This document shows, in pieces, positions 1 to 9,700 of a stretch of 64,000 bases of DNA (within the stretch, counting starts at the first letter, position 1; each line of letters opens with the position of its first letter). This stretch comes from Spirochaetota bacterium (GTDB taxonomy: Bacteria; Spirochaetota; Spirochaetia; Treponematales; Treponemataceae), in contig JAEZST010000011.1 in the NCBI GenBank assembly GCA_023443865.1, positions 62,001-126,000 of the forward strand. Reading direction: 5' to 3'. The notes under the pieces were generated by a model, which saw only the letters and a program-made list of their open reading frames with translations, searched no databases and was not told the origin of the DNA. Position numbers and translations under genes: made by a program.

Positions 1-370
1 CCGCGGGAGGCGTGACGTTCCCCTTCCACCAAAAAACGGTTTGGGAGCCGGAGGCCATCGCCTCGGGCATGAAGCCGAGCTCCACGAAGGGACGAACCCG
101 GTGATCCCGCATGGTATCGAAGATTTGGTCGAGGTAGGCGAAATTGAAGGCAAGGACCTTTTTACCCTCCCACTCGCGGCGCCGCGCCACGCCGAGCTCG
201 TCGCACAAAAGCCCGTGGCAGCGGATATAGTCGACCGGCATTACCTCTCGCAGGGTCCGAAACCGTTCCCAGTACTCGCCCCGAAGCATGGTCGATACGC
301 GGTCGCTTCCCACGCAGCGCGCCCAGGGTTTCGTGAAGCGCGCGCCTTTTTCGTCGGTAGTTCGTTCCAT
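1..370 (-). CDS. GH39 glycoside hydrolase (beta-xylosidase type), N-terminal part
   Basis: The start codon is at 370 and the reading frame runs off the left edge of the window, leaving 123 codons. The visible part ends in FVELGFMP...QTVFWWKGNVTPP, almost the same as residues 97-124 of the neighbouring GH39 enzyme, so this is a tandem paralogue. The catalytic residues lie beyond the window. It starts three bases after the stop of the upstream gene and is clearly in the same operon. The family hydrolyses beta-xylosides and related glycosides; substrate cannot be read from this piece. No signal peptide is visible, so it should be cytoplasmic. Confidence 0.85.
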   Translation of the reverse strand, partial: MERTTDEKGARFTKPWARCVGSDRVSTMLRGEYWERFRTLREVMPVDYIRCHGLLCDELGVARRREWEGKKVLAFNFAYLDQIFDTMRDHRVRPFVELGFMPEAMASGSQTVFWWKGNVTPPA

Positions 371-373
371 CGT

Positions 374-1906
374 TTATTCCTTTTCCGCGGTGATTTCAAT
401 GAGGCTCACGCCGAAGGGCTCGACGGTCACCGATACGCGGGCAGTACCGTCGGGCGCGGGAATCCGTTCGGCCCGGACGTCCAGTTCCATTCGCCGCCTC
501 AAGACGGCAAGATCGGTCGGCAATATATGGGCGGGGGAACCCATTTCCGCCCATGCGTCGTACGCGCTTCCGTGGTCGCGGTCAAACCGCGTGATCTGCG
601 CTCGCGCGACGCGGCCCGCCACCGACGCGCCCAGTTCGAACAGGATCGCCTCTTTATCCCGGAAGAGCCCGTAAATCTCGGCGCCCTTGGCCGAGGCCAG
701 GAGACGGCTATCGTTGGCGTCGTCCCGGTAATGGCAATAATTCCAGGCCAGGACGGCTACCGTCCCGTCCGCGCGGCGTGTTACGATATGGGAGTCGCCC
801 CGGGAAAGCACTTCCTCGCCCAATCGGGAAAGGAACCAGTAGCCGTGGTAGGAAGCCTTCTTGAGGCCCTGTACGTTGACGAGGCCGAAGCCCCCGTGAA
901 AGGGAAGGTCGCCCTGGCGGCATTCCTCGAAAATATCGCTGACCACCCAGAACGAGAGGGAATCCATAAGGCCGCGAACCTTCAGGTTGTTTTCCACGAG
1001 AAAGGCGGTCATGAAGGCGGTATCGTGAACCGGGTCCCGGGGGCTCGGGCTCGAGCTCCACTCGGTGTAATGCCGTTCCGCGCGGGGATAGGCCGAATCG
1101 CGGAGAAGGCGGTCGCAACCGCGGCAATCCAGCTCCAGGCGGTCGGGGCCGTCCCAAACCATGTACCCCCTCCCCTCGGTATCCACGGGATAGAGCGTCG
1201 GATAGGGGTGGGCGGAAAAAAAGTCCACGGGCAGCTTCCTGCGCGCGCATTCGTCCAGGAATTCCTTGCCCCAGGGCGGAACCCCGACTTTATCGCCGAA
1301 TCCCGCGCTGGCAGGTCCTCCGACCCGAAGGCGCGGGTCGACCGCCTTCACGACGCGTACCGTTCGCTCGTAGAGCTCCATATAGGCGTCGAAATCCGCG
1401 TCCTTCCAAAAGTCCTTCAGCGTCGGCTCGTTCCATACCTCGAAGTACCACGAGCGAACCTCGTCCGCCCCGTAGCGCTCCATTACGTGAAGCAAAAAAC
1501 GCTCGATCAATTCCTCCCATCGGGCCCAGTCCTTGGGAGGAGTCACGTTGCCCTTCCACCAGAATATGGTTTGGTCGGAACTGGCGAGATCGTAGGGCAT
1601 GAAGCCGAATTCCACGAAGGGCTTTATCCCGACGGAAAGCCAATGGTCGTATACCAGGTCAACGTACTGCCAGTTGTAGATCGGCTGGCCCCTTTCCTCC
1701 CGATAGACCATCATGTCCTCGTGAAAGAGTCCGTGCATGCGGATGTACGAGAAAGGGAAATCCCGCTGAACCATTTCAAGGTGCTTTTGGAAATCGGCGC
1801 GCAGGGCCTCGCCGACCCTCCCGCCGCCCACGCAGACGCGCCAATAGGGTACCAGGGGCTCGAGCCGAGAGGCGGAGCAATCGATTGAAACGGGAATAGT
1901 AGTCAT
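374..1906 (-). CDS. GH39 glycoside hydrolase, probable beta-xylosidase
   Basis: 510 residues, the usual length of GH39 beta-xylosidases. It has the family's WNEP motif at residues 158-161, with Glu160 as the expected acid/base, and a TEW motif with Glu282 as the expected nucleophile. There is no signal peptide, which suggests it splits imported xylo-oligosaccharides in the cytoplasm. It is followed after three bases by a second GH39 gene and is divergent from an AraC regulator. A TACACT -10 box ends six bases before the ATG and no Shine-Dalgarno is seen, so the message may be leaderless. The exact substrate (xylosides, idose-type uronides, others) is not proven. Confidence 0.9.
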   Translation of the reverse strand: MTTIPVSIDCSASRLEPLVPYWRVCVGGGRVGEALRADFQKHLEMVQRDFPFSYIRMHGLFHEDMMVYREERGQPIYNWQYVDLVYDHWLSVGIKPFVEFGFMPYDLASSDQTIFWWKGNVTPPKDWARWEELIERFLLHVMERYGADEVRSWYFEVWNEPTLKDFWKDADFDAYMELYERTVRVVKAVDPRLRVGGPASAGFGDKVGVPPWGKEFLDECARRKLPVDFFSAHPYPTLYPVDTEGRGYMVWDGPDRLELDCRGCDRLLRDSAYPRAERHYTEWSSSPSPRDPVHDTAFMTAFLVENNLKVRGLMDSLSFWVVSDIFEECRQGDLPFHGGFGLVNVQGLKKASYHGYWFLSRLGEEVLSRGDSHIVTRRADGTVAVLAWNYCHYRDDANDSRLLASAKGAEIYGLFRDKEAILFELGASVAGRVARAQITRFDRDHGSAYDAWAEMGSPAHILPTDLAVLRRRMELDVRAERIPAPDGTARVSVTVEPFGVSLIEITAEKE

Positions 1907-1912
1907 GATTTG

Positions 1913-1918
1913 AGTGTA
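1913..1918 (-). promoter_or_regulatory. -10 box of the GH39 operon
   Basis: TACACT on the minus strand, six bases before the ATG at 1906. A TTGACG lies upstream at 1932-1937, but the 13-base spacer is too short for a standard -35, so an activator may be needed; the divergent AraC gene is the obvious candidate. Confidence 0.5.
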
Positions 1919-1961
1919 GCATCGGTTTTTTCGTCAATTCTGGCCGTATTTTGGGAATTAG

Positions 1962-1991
1962 TGGACATTTTTTGCGTTTCCCGCGCATAAT
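1962..1991 (+). promoter_or_regulatory. Promoter of the AraC gene
   Basis: TGGACA, 18-base spacer, CATAAT. Only five bases separate the -10 box from the ATG at 1997, so transcription should begin at or within a base of the start codon. Confidence 0.6.
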
Positions 1992-1996
1992 GACCC

Positions 1997-2878
1997 ATGC
2001 GCGTCCATGCGTTCGCCGAACACCGAAAATACGCCGACGAGGACTTCCCGGTATCCTGCTGGGAAGGGAGCGAATTGCGGTACGTCGCCCATTGGCACGG
2101 GGAGGTGGAACTGCTCTTCGTGCTGCGGGGCCATCTCCGCATGAGCATCAATCAGCGCCGGGTGGAATTGGGCCCCGGAGACCTGGCGATAGTGGGCTCC
2201 AACGCGATCCATTACTATGAGGGAGCCGACGAAGCCTGCCGGTACCGGATCGTTATCTTCTCCCCCGAGCTGACGGGCCGCCCCGAGGGCTGGTCCCCGC
2301 GCGGAGCAGGGCCGCAAAACGTGGTTCGCGGCGTTTCCGGCAGGGTGAATCCCCTCTGGGCCGATATCCCCCGGCTCATGGGAACCGCCGTCAGGGAGAC
2401 CGCGGCACGGGAAAAGGCGTGGCAAGCGATGGTTCACGCGGCCCTCTGGGAAATCACCGCCCGCCTGGATCGCCTGGGGCTCCCGGGAGAGGCCCCGCTT
2501 GCCGACGAACGCGGGGAATCGGTCCTTGACCGGATGCAAAAAGCGATACGATACCTCCACCGGAATTTCCTGAAGCCCGTCGGCCTCGCCGAGGCGGCGC
2601 GGGCGGCGGCGGTGAGTCCCACGCATTTCTCGCGGCTTTTTTCGCGGTTCACCGGGCAAAACCTCAGCTCGTTCCTAAACGGGTTACGGGTCGAGAAGGC
2701 GAAGGAACGGCTCGAGGGAAGCGAGCGCATCGTGGATATCGCCCTCGCCTGCGGCTTCGAAAGCGTGCGGAGCTTCAACCGCGCCTTTAAGGCCCATACC
2801 GGTCAAACGCCGCGCGACTACCGCCGAAACGGAGCGGGCGGAGAAGCCCCCGCGGCCGCGGAAATCAATGCAGAATAA
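1997..2878 (+). CDS. AraC family transcriptional regulator
   Basis: 293 residues. The N-terminal half is a cupin-like sensing domain (about residues 10-100, with HWHGEVELLFVLRGH), and the C-terminal third (about 190-285) is a double helix-turn-helix of AraC type ending in FNRAFKAHTGQTPRDYR. It is divergent from the two GH39 genes, with only 90 bases between the starts, so it very probably controls them in response to a pentose or oligosaccharide. The ATG lies directly behind a -10 box with no Shine-Dalgarno. The effector is unknown. Confidence 0.9.
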   Translation: MRVHAFAEHRKYADEDFPVSCWEGSELRYVAHWHGEVELLFVLRGHLRMSINQRRVELGPGDLAIVGSNAIHYYEGADEACRYRIVIFSPELTGRPEGWSPRGAGPQNVVRGVSGRVNPLWADIPRLMGTAVRETAAREKAWQAMVHAALWEITARLDRLGLPGEAPLADERGESVLDRMQKAIRYLHRNFLKPVGLAEAARAAAVSPTHFSRLFSRFTGQNLSSFLNGLRVEKAKERLEGSERIVDIALACGFESVRSFNRAFKAHTGQTPRDYRRNGAGGEAPAAAEINAE

Positions 2879-2914
2879 ACGCCGCGGTACGGCGCCGTTC
2901 GGTAGCGGGCAAAG

Positions 2915-3394
2915 TTACGCCCCGGGCGCCCCGCCGGCCAAAGAGGCCGTCTTTTCGAGGGTGTAGCCCGTTTTTTGGGCGATTGCGGCGAGATTCATGC
3001 CCGCGGCCAGCATCCGCCGCACGCAATGGGCCATGTCCTCGCCGATTTCCAGAAAATGACCGTCGGGGTCCCGGGCGCGAAACGCCAATTGTCCCCAGGG
3101 CTGTTCCCGGGCGGGGTGGATCAGCTCGGTTCCGGGGAAGGCGACGAGGCGTGCCTCTACCGCCGAAACGTCCTCGTCCTCAAAATAAACGACCGCGGTC
3201 TCGCCCTTCAGCCGCTCGCAGGGGAGCCCGCTCAGTTCCCGAAACAGCTCCCGCCGATACAGGGCAAGCCCGCCCGAAAAGCCCACGTTATATATCCCGT
3301 GGTCTTCCTCGACCTCAAGGCCGAACACGGTTTCGTAAAAGCGACGCGACGCGGGCACGTCGTCTACGACCAAAATAGAGGCCTTATAGCCCAT
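2915..3394 (-). CDS. VOC superfamily protein (glyoxalase / bleomycin-resistance fold)
   Basis: 159 residues. The N-terminal ILVVDDVPASRRFYETVFGLEV and the later FRARDPDGHFLEIGE are typical of the two half-folds of the vicinal oxygen chelate superfamily, here a single-domain form that normally dimerises. After residue 120 there is an extra helical tail. An AAGGAG site lies nine bases before the ATG. It overlaps the end of the ATP-cone nuclease gene by 11 bases, so the two are translated together. The substrate cannot be predicted; members range from dioxygenases to antibiotic-binding proteins. Confidence 0.8.
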   Translation of the reverse strand: MGYKASILVVDDVPASRRFYETVFGLEVEEDHGIYNVGFSGGLALYRRELFRELSGLPCERLKGETAVVYFEDEDVSAVEARLVAFPGTELIHPAREQPWGQLAFRARDPDGHFLEIGEDMAHCVRRMLAAGMNLAAIAQKTGYTLEKTASLAGGAPGA

Positions 3395-4259
3395 GTGAAA
3401 CGCTCCTTCCGTCCAGTATTTCGCCCAGCTCCCGCCGAAGGGCCTCCTTTCGGGACGCCCCCAGCCTCAATTCTTCCACTGCCTGCCGGTTCTGTTCCAG
3501 CAGGGAACAGGTCACGAGCCCGAGGGCGACCAGGCCTTCCTTTTCCCGCTGGTTCAGGGTTTGCAAGACGGTCACCGGGTACAATCGGTCACGGTCGATA
3601 ATCTCCCGCAGGCCCTCCCCTACCGGGTAATCCCAGGAAAGGAGCTCTATGCCGTAATGGGCCGAAAAGCGCATTGAATCGTCGGAAAACCGCGTATTGG
3701 TCACCACCCAGCCCACGAACCTCAGGTCGGCGAATTCGGCCCGGTTGCGCCTGACCGCCACGATATCGTCCACCCGGCTCCGCACGTACATGGGCACCTG
3801 AATGCTCACGTGGCCGTCGCGGGACTGGCTGTACTTGCATTCCACGAGGTGCTGGCGGCCCGAACCGGTCGCGATTACGTCCATCTCGTGGGTAACCGCC
3901 GCGCCGTCCACGGTCACCGCGACCTCGGTCGCGTAGCCCCGTGCCCGGAAAATCTCGCCGGTAAACGCCTCGAAGGGGTGCCCCGTCGGGCCCAATTCCA
4001 TCAGGGCGTTTTTCACCCGGTACCGCGCGCCGGCGATCTTCTTCCGCCTGCCCAGCCGCGACAGGGCCCGGGCGTATATTTTCCTCGTGCTCACCCCTTC
4101 GGTGAGCCAGCCCGCGATATCCGCGAGAATCTCCGCCGCCATGGCCTCGTCGGCCCCCGCGGCCCGCAGCGACTGCTCCAGTTTCCCGCTATCGAAGGCC
4201 TCAAGCTCTCCCGAGGCCTTCCGAACCCGCACGGTCCTACCGCTTCCAAAGTCTTGCAT
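3384..4259 (-). CDS. ATP-cone domain plus Mrr-like restriction endonuclease
   Basis: 291 residues. Residues 8-95 form an ATP-cone (RVRKASGELEAFDSGKLEQSL), a nucleotide-sensing module best known from ribonucleotide reductase and NrdR. Residues 97-220 are a PD-(D/E)XK nuclease of Mrr type with Asp127, Glu140 and Lys142 in MDVIA...HLVECKYS. The protein should therefore be a nuclease gated by ATP or dATP. The start is set at 4259 because a TATACT -10 box ends seven bases upstream of this ATG; the longer frame to 4307 would begin upstream of the promoter and overlap the divergent gene. No Shine-Dalgarno. Cellular role not known; DNA repair or defence are possible. Confidence 0.75.
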   Translation of the reverse strand: MQDFGSGRTVRVRKASGELEAFDSGKLEQSLRAAGADEAMAAEILADIAGWLTEGVSTRKIYARALSRLGRRKKIAGARYRVKNALMELGPTGHPFEAFTGEIFRARGYATEVAVTVDGAAVTHEMDVIATGSGRQHLVECKYSQSRDGHVSIQVPMYVRSRVDDIVAVRRNRAEFADLRFVGWVVTNTRFSDDSMRFSAHYGIELLSWDYPVGEGLREIIDRDRLYPVTVLQTLNQREKEGLVALGLVTCSLLEQNRQAVEELRLGASRKEALRRELGEILDGRSVSHGL

Positions 4260-4266
4260 GGGTTTT

Positions 4267-4291
4267 AGTATACACGATAATTCGCTATACT
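4267..4291. promoter_or_regulatory. Face-to-face divergent -10 boxes
   Basis: AGTATA at 4267-4272 is a TATACT box for the minus-strand nuclease gene, and TATACT at 4286-4291 serves the plus-strand amidohydrolase. They are 13 bases apart and form an inverted repeat. The boxes end seven and eight bases before their respective start codons. No good -35 is seen for either. Confidence 0.55.
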
Positions 4292-4299
4292 CGTGCATC

Positions 4300-5097
4300 A
4301 TGATCATCGACGTTCACGCCCACGCCTTTCCCGATTCCCTCGCGCCCAAGGCCATGTCTTCCCTGACGAACGCCTCCGGAGACTACAGGCCCTTCGGCGA
4401 CGGCACCGTGGCCTCGCTCCTCTCGGGCATGGACGCCGCGGGAATCGACCGCGCCTTCATCGCCAACATCGCAACGAGGCCCGCCCAGGTCGGCTCTATC
4501 CTCGAGTGGTCGCTCGAGGCGAGAAGCGACCGCGTACTGCCCCTCGCCTCCGCGCACCCGGAAAGCCCGGCCTTCGCCGAGGAAATCGCGCGGTTTCGCG
4601 AGGCCGGATTCTCGGGGGTAAAGCTGCATCCCCAGTACCAAAACTTCAACCTGGACGACGCGCGCGTCCTTCCCTTCTTTCGCGAACTGGAAAAAAGCGG
4701 CATGTTCGTTTTATTGCACGCGGGCTTCGACATCGCCTACCCCGGCGCGGACAACGCGGCCCCGACTCGCATGAGGGCCCTGCTTGACCGGGTGCCGGAC
4801 CTCGAGGTAATAGCCGCCCACCTCGGCGGCTGGAACGACTGGGAGGCGGTCGAACGCGACCTCGCCGGGGCAAAGTGCCTCTTCGACACCTCCTTCATCG
4901 CCCACGTTGAGCCGCGGCTCCGGGACCGGATCATCGACCGCCACGGCGCGGACCGGATCGTCTTCGGCAGCGACTTTCCCTGGCAGCCCCTCGCGCCCCA
5001 GCTCGACCTCGTGCGATCCCTCCCCCTCCCGGCGGCCGATATCGAAAAGATTCTCGGCGGTAACGCGGCCGCGCTTTTACGGCGCCACGGAGACTGA
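4300..5097 (+). CDS. Amidohydrolase family protein (metal-dependent TIM barrel)
   Basis: 265 residues starting MIIDVHAHAFPD, the HxH metal ligands of amidohydrolase-2 type enzymes. Further expected metal or active-site positions are FSGVKLHPQ, LLHAGFD, VIAAHLGG and VFGSDFPW (terminal Asp). The family includes decarboxylases and lactonases; substrate cannot be stated. The ATG follows a -10 box by eight bases and has no Shine-Dalgarno. Its TGA stop is the beginning of an interspersed GAGGCAG repeat. Confidence 0.85.
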   Translation: MIIDVHAHAFPDSLAPKAMSSLTNASGDYRPFGDGTVASLLSGMDAAGIDRAFIANIATRPAQVGSILEWSLEARSDRVLPLASAHPESPAFAEEIARFREAGFSGVKLHPQYQNFNLDDARVLPFFRELEKSGMFVLLHAGFDIAYPGADNAAPTRMRALLDRVPDLEVIAAHLGGWNDWEAVERDLAGAKCLFDTSFIAHVEPRLRDRIIDRHGADRIVFGSDFPWQPLAPQLDLVRSLPLPAADIEKILGGNAAALLRRHGD

Positions 5098-5246
5098 GGC
5101 AGAAGGCGCAACGGGGGGAGCCGCCGACGCCCGAAGGCGACGGCTTATCGTCGCGCGGAGCCCCCGCGGGCGATCGCCCCTGCAGGGTCGCCCTCCCGCG
5201 CGGCTGCGCGCGTAGAAAAAACGCCCCGCTTACCGCCCCCTGCCTC
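5096..5246. repeat. GAGGCAG interspersed repeat, copy A (both ends present)
   Basis: A 151-base GC-rich element between two convergent genes. It starts GAGGCAGAAGGCG and ends with the inverted form CTGCCTC preceded by CGCCC, giving terminal inverted repeats with a 7-base perfect core. A 25-base block at 5121-5145 is identical to 15510-15534, and 24 bases at 5155-5178 are identical to the complement of 37566-37589. The first bases overlap the amidohydrolase stop codon. Confidence 0.65.
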
Positions 5247-5252
5247 TTTCCC

Positions 5253-6458
5253 TTATCTCCGGTTCTTCTTGAGCTCCTTTTGGTACTTCGCTATCTTCTT
5301 CCATTTCTCGGTTTCTTCCCGGGCGGCGCGGGCGTCGCTACGGCGCTCCATCCAGGCCTGTTCCCGCCGCAGGTTTTTCCACGCGGCGAAGCGCTCTTCC
5401 TCCAGCTCGCCCGTTTCCAGGGCCTCGCGAACCGCGCACCCCGGCTCGTTCCCGTGCGAGCAGTCACCGAAGCGGCAGCGCCCGGCCAGTTCCGCGATCT
5501 CGGGGAACCCCTCGTCCAGGCCTTCCGCGTCGCCCCAAATTTTAAGCTCGCGGATCCCCGGGCTATCGATCATGAGGATGCCCGAATCCAGGCGAAAGAG
5601 GCGGCTCGACGTGGTGGTGTGCCGGCCCTGCCGGTCGTCTTCCCGGACCTGCCCTTCGCGGGCCAGGGCCGTACCCGCAGCGACCGCCGTGCCCGCCGCG
5701 CCCGCCGCTCTCCCGCCGACGGACGCGAGGGCGTTCACCAGGGCAGACTTCCCCACCCCGCTTTTCCCGAGCATGCCCACCGTTTCTCCGGGGGAAAGGA
5801 GGGCGGAAAGATCCGCGATTCCCTCGCCGCTCTTCGCGCTCAAGGCGACCACGGGTACCGTCGGCGCGAGCCGCGCGGCCTCAGCGAGGGCCGCCGCCCG
5901 GGTTTCTTCGGTCGCGAGGTCGGCCTTGTTGAGCACGATGCACGGCGCCGCGCCGGAATTCCGGGCGACGAAGAGGGACCGCTCCAAAAGCCGCGCGAGG
6001 AAATTCCTTCCCCCGTCCAGGGCGAACACGAGAAAAAGGGTGTCTATGTTCGCCGCGAGCACCTGTTCCTCGGAAGTGGGGCCCGCCGCCGCGCGGCTAA
6101 GGGATGAGCGCCGGCCGAGCACTCCGTGCACGCGCAAGAGGCTTTCCGCCGGGTCCACGAGAACCCAATCGCCGGGGGCGGGATATTCGGAGCGTTCCCG
6201 CGCCTCGTACTCAAACCGGCCGCTCACCCGAACGTCGCCGCGGAAGCCCGCCTCGATACTCAGGGCCCCAAACCCCGGCCGCCGGGAAAAGTCGGGAATG
6301 AGTATCTCGTAGCTATGGTGTTCCCGGCCGGTTACCCGGGCCGGAAGGAGGGCGGAATTCCGGGAAGCCCAGTCCGCGAAGAATTCCGGTTTCCAACCCC
6401 ACGATTCGGGGGCGAGCGAAACTGAGTGAGCTATAGTTGCGTCGATCTCGTGTGACAT
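5253..6458 (-). CDS. rsgA: Ribosome small-subunit GTPase RsgA
   Basis: 401 residues with the circularly permuted GTPase order of this family: NKAD (177-180), then the P-loop GKSGVGKS (231-238), then DSPG (298-301). A zinc site follows with Cys328, Cys333, His335 and Cys341. The N-terminal OB-fold is about residues 35-130. RsgA checks late 30S subunit assembly. An Ala/Gly-rich insertion at about 249-268 sits between the P-loop and switch I and is unusual. AAAGG lies eight bases before the ATG. The gene converges on the amidohydrolase with a repeat in between. Confidence 0.95.
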   Translation of the reverse strand: MSHEIDATIAHSVSLAPESWGWKPEFFADWASRNSALLPARVTGREHHSYEILIPDFSRRPGFGALSIEAGFRGDVRVSGRFEYEARERSEYPAPGDWVLVDPAESLLRVHGVLGRRSSLSRAAAGPTSEEQVLAANIDTLFLVFALDGGRNFLARLLERSLFVARNSGAAPCIVLNKADLATEETRAAALAEAARLAPTVPVVALSAKSGEGIADLSALLSPGETVGMLGKSGVGKSALVNALASVGGRAAGAAGTAVAAGTALAREGQVREDDRQGRHTTTSSRLFRLDSGILMIDSPGIRELKIWGDAEGLDEGFPEIAELAGRCRFGDCSHGNEPGCAVREALETGELEEERFAAWKNLRREQAWMERRSDARAAREETEKWKKIAKYQKELKKNRR

Positions 6459-6783
6459 ACCTTCTGCCTTTAGGCTCGAACGGCGGGCGTAACGATGAGT
6501 TCTTGGGCCCGATGAGCCTGGTGTGGTTTATTGCGGGAAAATGCGGGGGTGAAGGAAGGGAAGGGAAAGCCGCGGCGTACGCGGATGACGGGTAGACTAC
6601 CCGAGAGGGAGGGGAATGAGAGCTTGAACGATAATAGGGTTACCGAACGTCGCACCCTTGGCGCGAAACGTTACGTACCGTTGAACTATCGCGCCCTAAT
6701 TCCCCGAAATTCCCGCCTTCGCATTGATTACAATATCCATTACATGCCTCCTTAAAGAGAGATATGGGTGTATAGTACGCCCG
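6459..6783. other. Intergenic stretch without a recognisable gene
   Basis: About 325 bases between the rsgA start and the end of hsdR. Short open frames of 60-75 codons exist on both strands but have no Shine-Dalgarno, no family resemblance and poor codon bias. It must hold the rsgA promoter. I see no clear terminator for the restriction operon. Confidence 0.5.
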
Positions 6784-9700
6784 TTACGGCGTTATGTCAA
6801 ACCCGCCCTTAATGATAAACTCCTGAAGAAAGTTATGGGTCTTCACCCTAACCTTAAACGGGGCGACGCTCGTCCCCTCCAGCGTTTCGAAATAGGCCTT
6901 CGCCTTGTCGGGATCTACCGTGGCTTTCAGTTCGTCAAACCGGCCGTACTCGTTGATATTCGCCTCGCACACGGCCAACCCCATCAGGTTCCGAAGTTTT
7001 TCCTCGTTTACGCCGAAGCTGCGTACGAGGGAATACACCTGTTCGTTCTTTGCCCTGTATTGATACTCGCTGATATAGTCGCGGAACGTTTTGCCTTCTT
7101 CCAGTCGGGCGTCGCCGCGCTGTACGTCGTGCAGGAAGATTCCCGCGTATTTCTGTTCCTCCGCGGTAAGGTAGGCGAAGGATTTGTGAACGTCGTCAAG
7201 GGTCGCCTGCAATTCGCCCTCGTCAATGCCGTTTTGCCCGGTCAGTTTCAAGTATTTTTCGAAGCGGCTATTCATGTAGTCCGCGTCGATCTTTCCGGTA
7301 TCGATCTCCGTAAGATACCCGGCGATCTCGAAGGGAACGTCGGCCGTTCCCGGACCATTGCCGCCGCCCGGCTCCCCGTACAGTTCTTTATACCTGAGGG
7401 CGAGGACCAGGTAATCGCTTTCGCCGAAGCCTACGTCTATCGCCGATTTCTGCATTCCCGCATCGTCCGCAAACTCATAGCGTAACTTATCCCAGGTAAA
7501 GCCCTGAACCTTCGCCGCCTCAAGGGTCTCATTGAGCTCCCGGAAGAGCTTCGCGAATTTACCCCGTTCCGTGAGGTCATCGGGCAACTTCGAAAAGTCA
7601 GGAACGCCCGCGCGCGCGAAAAGTCCCGCGATCTCTTCGTATCGCGCGTTGAGCTTTTTCAGGTTTTCGTCCAGCCGGTCCACGAATAAGCCGAAGGGCT
7701 TGTCCCCGGAATACAGCTTCACCGCCTCGGCGATATTCCGCTCCATCGTATGGGGCAGCCGGTAATAGCGAATCGTGCCGAAGGGCTTGTCCGGCCCGAA
7801 AAGCCGGTTCGTGCGTGAGAATGCCTGTATTATGTTCTCGTAATGGAGCAACTTGTCGAGGTAGAGGGTATTTATCCATTTCGAGTCGAAACCGGTAAGC
7901 ATCTGGTCCACCACGATAAGGAGATCGATCTGCTCGTCCGGCGTTCGCTCTATCCGCAGGTAGGGTTCCTTGTGGGCAAGCCGCGCGGCAATATCCTTTT
8001 TAAACAGGGCGTGGGTCGGAATGGAAAAATCCCGACGGTATCGCCCGTTGTAATCCCCGATGATTTCCGCGAGGCCTTCCTCCTTGAATCGCGCTCCCCC
8101 CAGGTTATCGATAGTCGGGTCAAAGAGCGCGGTCACCTTCAATCCGCTCCGCCCCTCCTTAAAGAGCCGGTAGTACTCGATCGCCTCGCCTATGCTCGAA
8201 GTGGCGAATAGTCCGTGAAATTTCCCGTTCTGGCTCAGGACGGTCCAGTTCTCGAGAATATCCTCAATGACCTTCGTTCGGTGTTCGTCCCGCTGATACT
8301 GGGCGGCAGACAGGTAATCCTCAATGCCTTTTTCGTACGCGCCCGTTTTGTCCACCCGACCGGCCATATCCAGATCCTTCATGAACCGGTTGAATATCTT
8401 TTTCTTTTCCGGATCGGAAAGCGCCTCGGCTTCGTCTCGAGCCTTCGCCTCTTCCAGGGCGACGGCGAGCCTGAGGTCCCTGTCTTTGTAGGTCAGTACC
8501 TTATACGGGTCGAAACCGAGGACGTTTTTGTCGCGAATGCCGTCGGCTATGCTGTAGCGATGGAGTTCGTTCCCGAATATGGATGCGGTGGTGCTGTCCT
8601 TTTTCCGGTTCTCGTCGTGAATCGGGGTCCCGGTGAAGCCGAATAAAAGGGCGCGGGGAAAGGTTTGCCTGATGGAAACCAGCATGTCGCCGAAGGTGGA
8701 ACGGTGCGCCTCGTCTATGACGACGACGATCTTCTTCCCGTTGATGAGCTCGATATCGCGGGCGTTCATGCGTTCTTCCCCGTCCGCGCCGATATTGCTC
8801 ATCTTCTGGATGGAGGTGACGATGAGCGTGTCCGCGGGATTATCGCTTTTCAGCTTGGCGACGAGAACGGTCGTGTTCTCCGTGGCCTGCACTTCCTCGT
8901 TATCCTCGGCGAAGTTGCGATACTCCCGGAGCGACTGGGATCCCAGCTCGATTCGGTCCATCAGGAAGACGACCTTCTCGGCGTCTTTCGAGTTGGCGAT
9001 AAGCTGGGCCGACTTGAAGCTCGTCATGGTTTTGCCCGAGCCGGTGGTGTGCCATACGTAACCTCCCCGGCCCTTGTGGTAGTCCCAATCGATCTTGGAA
9101 ACCCGGTCGGAAATGGCGTTGGCCGCGTAATACTGGTAACTCCGCATTACCTTGAGTACGCCGTCCGAGCCGTCCGCCACGGTGTAAAACCCGATGAGCT
9201 GGTGCGCCATGGGAATCGAAAGCAGGTGCGACGCGATGTATTTCCAGTCGTTGGCCGGTTCGTTATCGAAGTCGGCCCAATGGAAGTAAAAGTCCTTGTT
9301 GAACCGGCCTTCGGGACCGGGATTGGCGAAATACACCGTTTCGTCGGGCGTCATGGCCACGAATATCTGGACAAGGGAAAAGAGCCCCGTGAATATCCCC
9401 TCGGCGGAGTATTTTTCTATCTGGTTATAGGCCTGGGAGACGGCGACTCCGCTTTTTTTCAATTCGATATGGATAACGGGCATGCCGTTAATGAGGAGCA
9501 TGAGGTCGCCCCGCCGGTCGCCGAGCATTTTCGAGGCCGACTTGAACCGGGGCTGCCGCACGATCTGGTAACGGCTTTGGCCGGCGGCAATTTCGCGGCG
9601 GTCGTATATCTTTAGGCTCACTTCTTTCCCGAAATGGTGAACGTCGTCGGGATGGTCCCGCTTGACGGAGACGGTCTTTCCGTTAATGAATCCGTTGAGC

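Noticed and set aside
41..1888. A 615-codon open frame on the plus strand
   Set aside because: It is the antisense of the GH39 genes; GC-rich codons keep the opposite frame open. It has no family features and the minus strand has intact catalytic motifs.
4260..4307. Longer start for the ATP-cone nuclease
   Set aside because: The extra 16 codons lie over the -10 boxes and would overlap the divergent gene; the internal ATG has the right distance to the promoter.
6470..6755. Frames of 61 and 74 codons in the rsgA-hsdR gap
   Set aside because: No ribosome site, no bias in codon use, no recognisable protein.
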